From contig NZ_BSOW01000052.1 of assembly GCF_030160715.1 (NCBI RefSeq), positions 1 to 52,241 on the forward strand: a stretch of DNA of 52,241 nt, written 5' to 3'. The notes under the pieces are model-generated. The model saw only the letters and a list, made by a program, of their open reading frames with translations, had not been told where the DNA came from and searched no databases. Below, one piece after another: positions 8,854 to 18,354 of the stretch; within the stretch, counting starts at the first letter, position 1, and each line of letters begins with the position of its first letter. The translations under genes and the position numbers were made by a program. The stretch is from Bradyrhizobium iriomotense (GTDB lineage: Bacteria; Pseudomonadota; Alphaproteobacteria; Rhizobiales; Xanthobacteraceae).

Positions 8854-9269
8854 ATGGAGACAACGGAGATCCTGACCGGGCAACCGGACCTGTTCACCGT
8901 TCTATTCAGGCGCGGTGATCTCTCGGTCGAACTGTTCGCACTACGCGGGATCGACACCTAGCAACCATACGAACAGGACGAGATCTATATGTCGTGGCCG
9001 GCGCCGGCGTGTTCCGCCGCGGTGTGGACCGCGTGCCGTTTGGCCCGGGCGACTTCCTGTTCGTACCGGCACGCGTGCCGCACGCATTCGAGACGTTTAG
9101 CGCTGACTTCAAGACTTGGGTCATCTTTTTCGGCCCTCAAGGCGGCTATTCGACGGCCGCCCAAGGGCTGGAAGCACCTCAGCTACCTGAGAGAGGAGCC
9201 GCTCCTCATCCCGGCGTACCCATGGCCGGCTCCTCGCGGCCAAGCTTTCGCTCACGTAGAAAAATGTAG
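8854..9269 (+). pseudogene. Cupin-domain protein, broken
   Basis: Two frames together encode a small cupin. The first runs from the ATG at 8854 through FTVLFRRGDLSVELFALRG and meets a TAG at 8959-8961. Reading on gives QPYEQDEIY, and after a one-base shift VVAGAGVFRRGVDR and PFGPGDFLFVPARVPHAFET, the second cupin motif with its metal-type His. A stop plus a frameshift make it non-functional. The 3' end is convergent with, and overlaps, the transporter gene at 9206. Its original role is unknown. Confidence 0.7.
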
Positions 9270-10123
9270 AGCCCTGCGGCGGTGATGATGGCAGCGCCCG
9301 CAAGCGTCGCCAGCGAGGGCACATCGCCGAAAATGGCAAAGCCGAAGATCACGGCCCAGAAGATCTGGGAATACTGATAAGGCACCACAGCGCTTGCCGG
9401 CGCGAGCTTCAGCGAGCGACTCACGCACAAGAGCGCGCAGACTGAGATCATCCCTGCCGCGGCGAATAGCAGGAGGCTTCGCGGCGTCGGCATGATCCAG
9501 CCGATTGGTGCGAGCACCGCGCCCAGTAGGAACGTCCCGACAAATTGCAGGGTAACGATCACGACATCGGGCGTCCCCCGCAACTGCCGTGTGATCAGCA
9601 TCAACCCGGCAAAAGAGAGGCTTCCGCAAAGAGCGATCAGTCCTGGCCAGCTGAAGCTCTTTGCTGAGGGGGCGAGTGCGATCAGGACACCGGCAAAGCC
9701 AACTAAAATAGCACTCCAGCGCCGCCAACCGACCTGCTCTCGCAATACGATCGCCGATAAGGCAGTGACGAAAATCGGACATGCAAGATAGTAGGTCACG
9801 ACGTCGGCTAACGGCAGATACACCGTGGCGAGCAAGAACGAGGCGACTTCGGTCGATGAAAGTGCAACACGAAGAAACTGGAGGCGTGGCCGCTCGAGCT
9901 TTGCGAAAGCCTCCTTATTGCGCCAGATCATGGGGGCGAGCAGCAGGAGTGCGGCGCATGCTCGCAACCACAGCAATTGACCAACCGAATAGGTTGAGAC
10001 GATTAGCTTTCCAATCGCATCGCTCCAGGAGAACACGAATACTGCCAGGAGCATCAGACCCATGCCAGCCAAACGCCTGGAGTGCTCGTCGCTATGCGGC
10101 GAGAGTCTTGTAACCGTGAGCAT
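9206..10123 (-). CDS. DMT-superfamily (EamA) transporter
   Basis: Inner-membrane protein of 305 residues with about ten hydrophobic segments arranged as two EamA repeats, for example MGLMLLAVFVFSWSDA, FVTALSAIVLREQVGWRRW and AVIFGFAIFGDVPSLATLAG. The EamA hallmark of a helix pair followed by ExxxxR/W occurs in both halves. I take the ATG at 10123 (peptide MLTVTRLSP) rather than the upstream in-frame start at 10285, because the extra residues are not hydrophobic or conserved-looking. Members export or import amino acids and other small metabolites; the substrate cannot be told. It is transcribed against the flanking catabolic genes. Confidence 0.85.
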   Translation of the reverse strand: MLTVTRLSPHSDEHSRRLAGMGLMLLAVFVFSWSDAIGKLIVSTYSVGQLLWLRACAALLLLAPMIWRNKEAFAKLERPRLQFLRVALSSTEVASFLLATVYLPLADVVTYYLACPIFVTALSAIVLREQVGWRRWSAILVGFAGVLIALAPSAKSFSWPGLIALCGSLSFAGLMLITRQLRGTPDVVIVTLQFVGTFLLGAVLAPIGWIMPTPRSLLLFAAAGMISVCALLCVSRSLKLAPASAVVPYQYSQIFWAVIFGFAIFGDVPSLATLAGAAIITAAGLYIFLRERKLGREEPAMGTPG

Positions 10124-10880
10124 TTGATGCGCCTGTTCTTCAATTTTTTCTGTTTGCCCGCGCTTAGCCCGCCTACAGTCCGGCGACCGGCCATCGGTCA
10201 TTAGCTCGGTGCCTGGCCAGCCCCGCGGTGAGGTCAAGCCGATCCAAGAGCAAAGCAGCGGGAGACTCGCGAGGGCATCTCGCAAAGCTCAAAATAGCCA
10301 GCATATCGAGTCGGATTCGACTAATCTGGCAACCCCGCTCGCAGGGGCGCTGCGTCCCCTTCGGCGGTTGCGAAGCTTTACTGCAATCCAAGCCCTCGGC
10401 TTAGGCGGACAGAGTGACGCACCCGAAGTTGGCCGATCCGGTTGGTACTGGCATATGAACCCGGGTACCCGAGCTAACGAGAGAGGGGAGGGCGATCGAA
10501 GTAACGCCGAAGGCGTCGACGGCGATTTCCGATCGCCACATGTGCTTGGTCAACGACGCTAATAGAAGCTTCGTGCTCTGCGCGCCAAGCGCAGGATTAC
10601 TGCTGGCTTGCCCATCATATTGGTCAAATTCGGATCTGACGCTCGGTAAAGTTTACACGAGATTGCCACTTTCCAGTGACCGAGCAACAAAAACGCGCGG
10701 AAGACAAGCAGAGTTAGCGCGGGCGTCTTGCCGTCGCGTGGACTGTAGCTCATGGCTAGCCTGTTCCAGTTGCTCTCGATGGAAAGCTGTTCAGGCATCT
10801 AATGCGAAGCGAGTGCCTGTTGGCTAGATATGGGCAGGGCAAGCGCGCTCTATTGGGAATGATTGGGAGGTCGGCAGTCT
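10124..10880. other. Intergenic region with a repeat copy
   Basis: No gene recognised. The region between the DMT transporter and the M20 gene should hold the promoters for both. It contains copy 2 of the dispersed sequence at 10589-10665. A GGAGG at 10866-10870 serves the ATG at 10881. Confidence 0.5.
10589..10665 (-). repeat. Dispersed ~75-bp sequence, copy 2 of 3
   Basis: Aligns without gaps to the segments at 3027 and 16611 (about two-thirds identity by eye). The minus-strand reading gives DPNLTNMMGKPAVILRLARR, similar in register to the other two copies. It is about 220-290 nt upstream of the M20 amidohydrolase gene. Confidence 0.45.
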
Positions 10881-12047
10881 ATGCGCAGCGTTGAAGTATT
10901 CCGGGATTTGCAGAGCGAGGCAACTGCGTGGCGGCGCCATCTCCATCAAAACCCCGAACTCGACTACCAGCTACACAACACGGCGGGATTCGTGGCCGAA
11001 AGGCTGGCATCATTTGGTATCAATCACATCGAAACCGGCATAGCTGAGACTGGTATCGTAGCGTTGATACAGGGCGAGGGCGGAGAAGGCCCGACTATCG
11101 GCTTGAGAGCGGACATGGACGCTCTGCCGATCCTCGAAGAGTCAAACAAGCCCTGGTCGTCGAAAACTCGCGGCAAAATGCACGCATGCGGCCATGACGG
11201 TCACACAGCCATGCTGCTTGGCGCCGCAAAATACCTTGCCTCTACGCGCAAGTTCAAGGGCTCCGTTGCCTTGATTTTTCAGCCGGCGGAGGAAGTGCTG
11301 CCATCGGGCGCCCTCAGGATGGTCCAAGAGGGAATCATGGACCGTTTCGGCATTTCCCAAGTTTTTGGCATGCACAATACTCCCGGCATCGAGGTCGGCA
11401 AGTTCGGCATTTGCCATGGGCCGATTCTGGCATCGCTTGACGATTTCGACATGGTCGTGACTGGCAAGGGCGGCCATGCGGCCAGGCCGCACGAGACAGT
11501 CGATCCAATTGTCATTGCGGGACAAATCATAGTCGGTTTACAAACTTTGGTCTCGCGCAATACGAACCCGCTTGAGTCGCTTGTTGTTTCTATCACCAAG
11601 TTAAACGCGGGCACGTCCTATAACATTATTCCCGGTCATGCTGGAATGGGAGGGACTGTCAGGACGTTTTCACCCGCTCTGCGAGATTTCGCCGAACGAC
11701 AGATTTTGGCGTCTGCCCAAGGAATCGCGCGAGCATTTGGTGGCGATATCGAATTCCAGTACCGGCGAGACTGCCCGGTCACATTTAACCACTCAGATGA
11801 GACCGATCTCGCGATTAGGGCGGCTCGCAATCTGGTTGGGCTCACCTCCGTCAATGACAAGATGACGCCGCGAATCTCATCGGAGGACTTCGCCTACATG
11901 CTTGAGGCACGGCCCGGGGCCATCATTTACATTGGCAACGGATCGACGGCCGCCCTGCACAATCCCGCATATGATTTCAACGACGAAGCTCTGCCTTACG
12001 GCATCGGCTATTGGGTAAACTTGGTAGAGACGGTGCTGGCTCCCTGA
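10881..12047 (+). CDS. M20-family amidohydrolase (N-acyl-amino-acid / hippurate hydrolase type)
   Basis: Metal-dependent cytosolic amidohydrolase of 388 residues. Visible motifs are WRRHLHQNPELDYQLHNTA, GLRADMDALPI, MHACGHDGHTAMLLGAA (metal-binding Cys and His), LIFQPAEE (catalytic Glu pair), GKGGHAARPHETVDPI in the lid domain and SSEDFAYMLEARPGA. This set is typical of the M20D subgroup that cleaves N-acyl amino acids, indole-acetyl amino acids or hippurate. The ATG at 10881 is preceded by GGAGG at 10866-10870; an in-frame TTG at 10863 is less likely. It is followed by a broken ABC binding-protein gene. Exact substrate is unknown. Confidence 0.9.
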   Translation: MRSVEVFRDLQSEATAWRRHLHQNPELDYQLHNTAGFVAERLASFGINHIETGIAETGIVALIQGEGGEGPTIGLRADMDALPILEESNKPWSSKTRGKMHACGHDGHTAMLLGAAKYLASTRKFKGSVALIFQPAEEVLPSGALRMVQEGIMDRFGISQVFGMHNTPGIEVGKFGICHGPILASLDDFDMVVTGKGGHAARPHETVDPIVIAGQIIVGLQTLVSRNTNPLESLVVSITKLNAGTSYNIIPGHAGMGGTVRTFSPALRDFAERQILASAQGIARAFGGDIEFQYRRDCPVTFNHSDETDLAIRAARNLVGLTSVNDKMTPRISSEDFAYMLEARPGAIIYIGNGSTAALHNPAYDFNDEALPYGIGYWVNLVETVLAP

Positions 12048-12368
12048 AATCAGGGTGAGCCTTGATAGCGAAGCCATTCGGGAAGCTGTCAGGTCTAATT
12101 ACTCGGCTGTGGAGTGCGCTCGATGATCGAACTGCTTCTGCGCCAGCGCGGAGGCAGCAACAATGGAAGCTTCAAGCTCCGTCGCTCTGATGCAGAAAGT
12201 TCTGCAGACCATTTTTGTGAAGTGCGTTTGAGGGGCCCGAAAGAATTGCTCTTAGCAGGCAAGCTGCTCGGTTCCTTCGGCTGCAAAATAGGACATTGCT
12301 ATTCTGCAACGCGAGAAGTAAGCGAACCGTAATCATCACTGGAAGGACATAACGGACAACATCGAGAA
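12048..12368. other. Intergenic leader
   Basis: No gene seen. Contains an 18-nt near-identical string, CATTGCTATTCTGNAACG, at 12294-12311 that recurs at 23811-23828. Confidence 0.4.
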
Positions 12369-13418
12369 ATGAAAAGGAAGATTTCTAAGGCTTACGACAA
12401 CGGCTGTGGCCAGTGCCCTGGCAGCACCTTACGTGCGCGCCCAATCGAAGAAGTTTTGCTGGCATTACGTTGCGAGTAAACGGATTCGGCGGGCTTTAGA
12501 CGAAACTCTCAGAAAGTGCGTTGGCGCGCCGCTCGAGGAGAAATACGGGCTGAAAGTCCAATTTATCGCCGGCAGTCAATCGGCGGACCTGTCAAATTGA
12601 TTGCTAACAAGGACAATCCTCCCTACGACCTCTTTCAAGCCGATACTGCTTACATGGTCGAGCTCCTCGAAGCCGGCGTCATCGAAGAAATTAAGTCATC
12701 GGACGTTCCTAGCATCAAGCGAATCCTTCCCGAGTTCCGCGAATACGGTGATCACGGTGTGCCGTATAGCGTCGCGAGCTCTGTCCCCGTCTACAATTCA
12801 AAATACATCAAGCAGCCGCTTACCTCGTACTCTGATATCGCTCGTCCCAACCTTGCGGGTCATGTGGTCATTCCGACCCCTGTACAGGACAGTATCAGTC
12901 TCTATCTTCTGGGCATCGCCGACGAAAATGGCGGCTCGATCTCAAACATGGAGCCGCCGTACCAGGTGATGGCGGCCGCAAAGCCGAATATAGTCGCGCT
13001 CGCGCAGACGACTGTAGCCGAGTTGCAGATGTTTGAATCTGAAGAGGTCTACGCGGGCATCTTCTGGGATAGCCGCGCGCACGAATTGCGCGCCAAGGGC
13101 TTTCCCATTGTCACTGTTATTCCACCTAAGGGCCTCTACTCCATTTGCACCTACTTCAATGTTGTCAAGGGCATGAAGTATCCGGAAGCCGCACACGCGT
13201 TTGCGGAGCAGTTGCTCTCCGATGAGGGCATGAGCGGTCTACCGCAGTCCCTCGGAATTGGAGTGACCACTGACATTAAGTTGCCCGAGGAAATTCAAAA
13301 GAATCTAGTATACAACTCGCCGGAGCGCATTGCCCTTAAAAAGAAGGTTGATTGGCAAAAGTGGATGGCAGACCGAGGTGCTCGGATTGAGCGGGTCAAT
13401 AAAATAAATCGAACCTAG
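12369..13418 (+). pseudogene. ABC transporter substrate-binding protein, broken paralogue
   Basis: A decayed relative of the intact binding protein at 17251. The frame breaks several times in the first 230 nt: MKRKIS, then SALAAPYVRAQSKKF, then GITLRVNGFGG, then VGAPLEEKYGLKVQFIAGSQ. After a further one-base loss near 12590 it stays open to 13418. The open part carries NPPYDLFQADTAYMVELLEA, IKRILPEFREYGDHGVP, NSKYIKQPLTSYSDIAR and ends RIERVNKINRT, matching the 17251 protein along its length at clearly more than half the positions. Without a readable start and signal peptide it is unlikely to be exported. It and 17251 probably derive from a duplication. Confidence 0.85.
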
Positions 13419-14270
13419 TTGGTTCTTTCCACCCGACACGGCCCACAGCCGGCGCGTGGGAAGTCTAAATTTGCGCATCGTTGAAGTCTCCCGAGATCCG
13501 AGAGGTAACTATCAACTATCGAGTCTCCATTCTTTGTGGAGGTCGGTAGCTTCGAAGTGAAAACCATTGCTAACGCGGAAGATGACGTCCGCGTAAGCCG
13601 GCGGCTTCCAGCTACCACGACGAGAGGCCGGCAACGCTGCTTGTTCGCCAGTTCTGGTATCTCAGCACGGCGGGCGCAGGGGGCCTCACTAGCCATTGAG
13701 AGCTCGTCAGACTTAATTGACCCGTGAGAAGGGGTTGCTCGGTGACGGTGTCCGCCTCAGCCGGATTCGTCCTTATGTCGTTCGAAGGAGGGGATCAATC
13801 GCTCCTCGGAGACCTGGCAGCGCTTGGACACTTAGCGGGCTCGGCCTGCAACATCATCGACACCCAGTGTGTGATCGCAGAGAGTTACGCCTCAGCAAGT
13901 GAGGGGTGTGCGGGAAAACCGACAACATTAATGATGGCTGGAGTCAGGCCGTCATCGCTTCTAAGCCCAGGGTGCCGGAACTCGACAATGAAAGCTTCCA
14001 GCCGCACACGGTTTTCTGCGGGTTTAACTGCGATATCGCCGAAATCCAGCGCGCTTTGTTGCGTATGTGCGGGTAAGGTGCGACGCAGCGCGATAACATC
14101 TTCGTACAGCGCAGGAGCTTTCCGCCGTTCTCACGTGACGAGATACCCGACGAGATCGTAAGCGCTGCCGACGCTTCAGCGGCCATTCGTTGGTGAGGTC
14201 TTTCGGCCCAACGTCGCTCGGGGATGATGCGGCTTGGAATCAATGTGGTGGATATCCGGAGATACATCGT
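13419..14270. other. Region with an unidentified coding remnant
   Basis: No intact gene recognised. From about 13915 to 14192 one plus-strand frame reads like protein (TDNINDGWSQAVIASK, VPELDNESFQPHTVFCGF, NCDIAEIQRALLRMCG, then after a TAA FPPFSRDEIPDEIVSAADAS), suggesting the end of a dead gene of unknown family. GGAGA at 14258-14262 serves the ATG at 14271. Confidence 0.35.
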
Positions 14271-15449
14271 ATGGAAAAAATGCTGAACTTTGAGCGGGCT
14301 GAATTCGATACGCGGCTTGGTGCCGTGAAAAGGGAGATGACCAAGCGCGGAATCGACATTCTGCTCGTTTCTGAGCCCCCGAACCAGAATTACCTAACCG
14401 GCTACAACGCCTATTCCTTCTATACTCCACAGATGGCGGTCGTGGCGCTTAAGCACGCTGAACCCATTTTCATCACGCGGGGCATAGACACTACATCAGC
14501 GAAACTAACTACTTATCTGGCAGATGAAAACATCAGAGGCATTCCGGATGAGTATATGAACTCGACCTCCTTGTCCGCCTACGATTTCATGGCGAGCGTT
14601 GTTAAGGAGCTCGGCGGCGAAAAGGCGAAAATCGGCGTTGAGATGGGCGGCCATTATTATTCGGCGCGCGCTCATGCTGATCTCGTTCGAGCACTACCGC
14701 TGGCGAGCTTTGTAGATGCTGACCTCCTGGTCAATTGGATCCGACTTGTAAAGAGTCCTGCCGAGCTGTCTTTCATGCGTCAAGCTGGTCGTGTCGCCGA
14801 CGCAATGGTGAAGCGTGCCGTAGATATCGCAGAGCCCGGTGTGCGTGAATGCGACCTGGCTGCGGCTATCTATCACCAGCAGATTTCCGGCACGCCTGAA
14901 TTCGGAGGAAGTTATGACTCCTCATGCTTGCATTTCTGCGTCGGCGAACGCGCTCTCGCGCCCCACTCCACGTGGTCGGATAAGCCGCTGCAGGCTTCAA
15001 CGACAATCAATTTCGAAGTCCACGGGCTTCGGCACCGCTATCAGGTCAATCTTAGCCGTACGATTTCCATCGGCAAGCCATCATCAGCATACCAGGAATT
15101 CTCAGAGATTGCCGTTGAAGCTCTGAATGCCGGCCTTGAGAGCGTCCGGCCCGGACGCACTTGTTCGCAAGTTTTCGGAGCTTTTGCAAAAGTACTTGCC
15201 CGCCACGGAATCGATAAGAACGAGAGGATCGGCTATCCCACCGGAATCGGTTATCCGCCATCAGTAGCAGAGCGCACGGCGAGTCTGCGCAAGGGAGACG
15301 AAACGGTGCTTCAGCCGGGCATGTGCTTCCATATGATGACGGGCCTTTGGTTAGACGATAAGAGCATCACCATCACGCAACCTTTTGCCGTCACTGAAAG
15401 CGGTCATGAAGACCTGACAACGACGCCGCGCAAGCTGTTCGTCAAATAG
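14271..15449 (+). CDS. M24-family hydrolase, ectoine hydrolase (DoeA)-like
   Basis: Pita-bread-fold enzyme of 392 residues. The N-terminal creatinase-type domain shows NQNYLTGYNAYSFYTPQ and the C-terminal catalytic domain shows TPEFGGSYDSS, CVGERALAPHSTWSDKP, HRYQVNLSRT, IGYPTGIGYPP, GDETVLQPGMCFHMMTG and TPRKLFVK. This pattern is that of DoeA-like M24 proteins, which open ectoine to N-alpha-acetyl-diaminobutyrate, rather than a classical Xaa-Pro aminopeptidase. The usual first two metal Asp positions are not Asp here (NFEVHG and VNLSRT), so it may be metal-independent like creatinase. The ATG at 14271 has GGAGA 8 nt upstream. Substrate unproven; a DoeB-like gene lies at 41249. Confidence 0.8.
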   Translation: MEKMLNFERAEFDTRLGAVKREMTKRGIDILLVSEPPNQNYLTGYNAYSFYTPQMAVVALKHAEPIFITRGIDTTSAKLTTYLADENIRGIPDEYMNSTSLSAYDFMASVVKELGGEKAKIGVEMGGHYYSARAHADLVRALPLASFVDADLLVNWIRLVKSPAELSFMRQAGRVADAMVKRAVDIAEPGVRECDLAAAIYHQQISGTPEFGGSYDSSCLHFCVGERALAPHSTWSDKPLQASTTINFEVHGLRHRYQVNLSRTISIGKPSSAYQEFSEIAVEALNAGLESVRPGRTCSQVFGAFAKVLARHGIDKNERIGYPTGIGYPPSVAERTASLRKGDETVLQPGMCFHMMTGLWLDDKSITITQPFAVTESGHEDLTTTPRKLFVK

Positions 15450-15474
15450 TCGAAAAAGGTTTGAGACTGCTCGT

Positions 15475-15504
15475 GGCACCGGCAGCGATCCTGCTGCCGG
15501 TGCC
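15475..15504 (+). terminator. Strong hairpin after the M24 gene
   Basis: A perfect 12-bp stem, GGCACCGGCAGC / GCTGCCGGTGCC, with a six-base loop GATCCT starts 26 nt after the stop codon. No T-run follows, so it may act as a Rho-dependent end or an mRNA-stabilising hairpin rather than a textbook terminator. Confidence 0.55.
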
Positions 15505-15665
15505 GCAGCGGTGGCTTGGGTCGCCTCCGCGTTTTCGGCGAGTAAATGAGCCGAGATCCTGTCGTTAACCAGCTCGTATCTTTCAGGGGGTGAATGTTTT
15601 CAGGGAGCAAGGACTATTGCGCTCACTGATTTCCTGTCAGGCTGAGCGCCGTGCTGCTCACCTCG

Positions 15666-15740
15666 CTAATCGGCTGCCGAATGCGGCTCTGCTGAAAGGC
15701 AGAGTCGGATCGGCATTAGAGTGGCCCCGCGCGCCACTCT
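15666..15740 (+). other. Nested hairpin region, possible structured RNA
   Basis: Two adjacent structures can be drawn. The first is a closing pair CTAAT/ATTAG enclosing CTCTGC-TGAAAG-GCAGAG. The second is AGAGTGGC-CCCGCGC-GCCACTCT with a perfect 8-bp stem. Neither has a T-run. It matches no riboswitch class I know. It could be transposon-end debris. Confidence 0.3.
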
Positions 15741-16610
15741 GAAGGGCCATTGCTCGTTGCGCGAGTGTATAGAATCGTCGTGTTTGCCATGCCTGCTGGT
15801 AACGCAGTCGGTTATGAAGGCGAGCCTTGCGTCAGCCACGTATGACGAGCGATAGGCACTCGGCTAGGCTTGAGCATGCCGGAAGAACGCGCGAACTTGT
15901 CAACGGGTCTGTCATTTGTCATCGGCAAAATTCTCGAGCTGTCCGCGCGCATGCGTCAAAGAAATGATGCCGAGACAGTCAATCAAGTTGAGCAAGGCTA
16001 GCGAGCGCCGGGGGGCGCCCTGATGGACTTGGAATATGGTGGCGCCCGCGCCTTTGAGCGCGAGCCGAGGGAAGAAGCTGAAGCTCGGCTTTGACAGCTT
16101 CTAATATTAGATGTCGACGCAAACAGTTGATCGCCAGTGTAACGCGCCCTCACGCGTGCACCTCTGCCCCGAGATTTGAGTCCCGCTTCCGATGCGTGAA
16201 CAATCGGCAGTTTCCTGAGAGTAGGGTGATGCGGCATCCGCTAAGCGGGATATGGTGCTCCGGTGTGGTCGCAATGAAATGCAACCGGACTGAGGAGAAC
16301 CCGAATTGGGTCACTGCATTGCGGCTTACCGTGCCGATCAGTCGGAGCGTTGGTCTTGCGAAACATGATACCAGCCGCAAAATCACCCCGAACCTGTAGG
16401 GTACACCTGTGGCAAGGGGGCGCATCACGTCCGCCATGGGCTTGGAAAAACGATCCAGCTTTTGGCGCTTTCCAATCGGGAGCAGACTCGGTTGCCCCAG
16501 CGCCATGGACTGGACATGAGTGCGATGCCACGTACTTGGCCGAAGTCCGGAGTGGCTCAGCGCTTTCGACAAGAGGTTTGCTATTGAAAGCGCCATAATT
16601 TGCCTACCTG

Positions 16611-16685
16611 GCGCAGGATTTCTGCTGTTCTTGGCGCTATATTGGTGAAATTACCATCTCGGGTTCGATACTGTTTGCGCGAAAT
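16611..16685 (-). repeat. Dispersed ~75-bp sequence, copy 3 of 3
   Basis: Begins GCGCAGGATT and aligns ungapped with 3027 and 10589. The minus-strand reading YRTRDGNFTNIAPRTAEILR matches the other copies in frame. It lies about 570 nt upstream of the ABC transporter operon at 17251. Confidence 0.45.
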
Positions 16686-17250
16686 AGAACTGTCCGGTTG
16701 ACAGGGGGGCGCGAAACGAGGGGAGAAGAGCAGATCTTGCAAGTCACCAGCAGGTACGGATACGTCGCTGCGCTCAGGTCTCTTGGCTGAACGTCTACCG
16801 CGGCGCGTTCCTCCTGTTTTTGGTGTGAGCGGATTCGGGCTGAGCTGCAGCGCTGTGGCTCCTTGCCGGCTTCGTGTCGTCTGATCGAGGCGATTTCTGA
16901 TGCTGGAAAGCTCGTGGCCGTTCGGGCGACGCAAACGGATCTCGCTTTAGAAGAAGGCTATGCCCTGTTTCCGAGCTCAGTGCGTGGCGACCCTTTTACA
17001 CTCCAGTTGCGCGGCATAGGGCGAGGCGCCGTCCTGGGGGCAGATCTCGATGCCGAGGGCTTGCGGCGCCGGTGGACTGGTTGTGGGCGCGTGCGCCGCG
17101 GGGCCTCATTAGGCTGACGCTTCGATCTAGCGGCTCGAGAGTGGGTCGGTTCTCTGACCATAAAGAGAGTGGGGTTAATCTCTTGATGGGAAGCTCGTTG
17201 CGCAAGTCACTATCGTCTTTGCTGAGCGAAACAAGGAGAGGAGATTGGGA

Positions 17251-18303
17251 ATGAAGAGACGAGCGTTTCTCAAATTCGTAGCAGCAGCTGGCACCAGCGC
17301 TGTGGCCGCGCCATACGTCGAGGCTCAGTCGAAAAAGTTTTCCGGCATCACGCTGCGCGTAAATGGATTTGGAGGTGCTTGGGACGAGGCCCTGGTCAAG
17401 AGTGTCGCCGTACCGCTCGAAGAGAAGTACGGCCTAAAGACTCAGTTCATAGCTGGCACTGAATCAGCTGATTTCGTCAAGCTGGTCGCCAATAGGAATA
17501 ATCCTCCGTACGACTTGTTCATGGCTGATAGCGCCTGGATGGTCGAGCTCGTTAAGGCGGGCATCATCGAAGAGATCAAGGCACCAGACGTTCCCAACAT
17601 CAAGCGCATCCTTCCCGGGTTCCGAGAATACGGTGACTACGGTGTGCCATTCAATGTCGCATCGATCATTCCGGTGTACAACTCCAAATACATCAAGCGG
17701 CCTCTTACCTCGTACTCGGATATCGCCCGGGCTGATCTTGCGGGGCGCGCGGTCATTCCGGCCCCGACCCTCGACGCCAACAGTTTGTATCTTCTGGGTC
17801 TCGCCGAGGAAAACGGCGGCTCGATCTCGGATATGGAGCCAGCGTATAAGCTTTTAGAGGCGGCGAAGCCAAATATCGTCGCGCTCGCGCAGACCACTGT
17901 CTCCGAGCTGCAGATGTTCCAAAACGAGGAGGCTTATGCAGGCATCTTTACGGATGGCCGCGCCTATGAACTGCGTAGCAAAGGCGCTCCCATCGAGACC
18001 GTTGTGCCGTCTAAAGGCGTTTACGCGATCACCAGCTACATCAACGTCGTAAAGGGCATGAAGTATCCGGAAGCCGCGTACGCATTTTCCGAGCAGCTGC
18101 TATCGGATGAAGGTATGCTCGGAATACCGAGGGCAATTCGGTACGGCGGGACGACGGACGTCCGTTTGCCAGAAGACATCCGCAAGGACCTTCTGTTCAA
18201 CTCGCCGGAGCGCAATGCTCTGAAAAAGAAGATTGATTGGGAAAAGTGGATCGCTGACCACGGCGCCCGAATCGAACGGGTCAATAAAATCATTCGAAGC
18301 TAG
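17251..18303 (+). CDS. ABC transporter periplasmic substrate-binding protein (polyamine/PotD type)
   Basis: A 350-residue family-1 type binding protein. The N-terminus MKRRAFLKFVAAAGTSAV with APYVEAQ resembles a twin-arginine signal peptide (RRAFLK) cleaved after about residue 26, so export in folded form is likely. The mature part shows GITLRVNGFGGAWDEAL, LEEKYGLKTQFIAGTESADF, NPPYDLFMADSAWMVEL and LTSYSDIARADLAGRAVIP, the layout of PotD-like ligand traps. The ATG at 17251 follows AAGGAGAGGAGA. It is the first gene of a four-gene ABC operon (51-nt gap to the permease). A broken paralogue is at 12369. Ligand unknown; neighbours point to amino-acid derivatives or small peptides. Confidence 0.9.
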   Translation: MKRRAFLKFVAAAGTSAVAAPYVEAQSKKFSGITLRVNGFGGAWDEALVKSVAVPLEEKYGLKTQFIAGTESADFVKLVANRNNPPYDLFMADSAWMVELVKAGIIEEIKAPDVPNIKRILPGFREYGDYGVPFNVASIIPVYNSKYIKRPLTSYSDIARADLAGRAVIPAPTLDANSLYLLGLAEENGGSISDMEPAYKLLEAAKPNIVALAQTTVSELQMFQNEEAYAGIFTDGRAYELRSKGAPIETVVPSKGVYAITSYINVVKGMKYPEAAYAFSEQLLSDEGMLGIPRAIRYGGTTDVRLPEDIRKDLLFNSPERNALKKKIDWEKWIADHGARIERVNKIIRS

Positions 18304-18354
18304 TTGACTCGCCTAATCGCGCCTGAGCTACGCATCCCATAAGGAAGCAATGCC

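Larger units (their letters stand above)
15505..17250. other. Long intergenic region with hairpins and a repeat copy
   Basis: No intact gene recognised in 1.7 kb. It holds nested hairpins at 15666-15740 and the third copy of the dispersed sequence at 16611. An open frame at about 16836-17117 reads like a real but unidentified protein piece (SLPASCRLIEAISDAGK, VRATQTDLALEEGYALF, VRGDPFTLQLRGIGRG). The 3' end carries the AAGGAGAGGAGA ribosome site of the gene at 17251. Confidence 0.45.

Noticed and set aside
7675..8883. A 402-codon open frame on the minus strand over etfA.
   Set aside because: It is the mirror of the high-GC etf genes; its composition is Arg/Gly/Asp-rich and no motif is seen, while the plus-strand ETF genes are unmistakable.
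13836..13870. A possible purU shard (ACNIIDTQ resembling GCNILDAQ).
   Set aside because: Only eight residues agree and the flanks do not match, so chance cannot be excluded.
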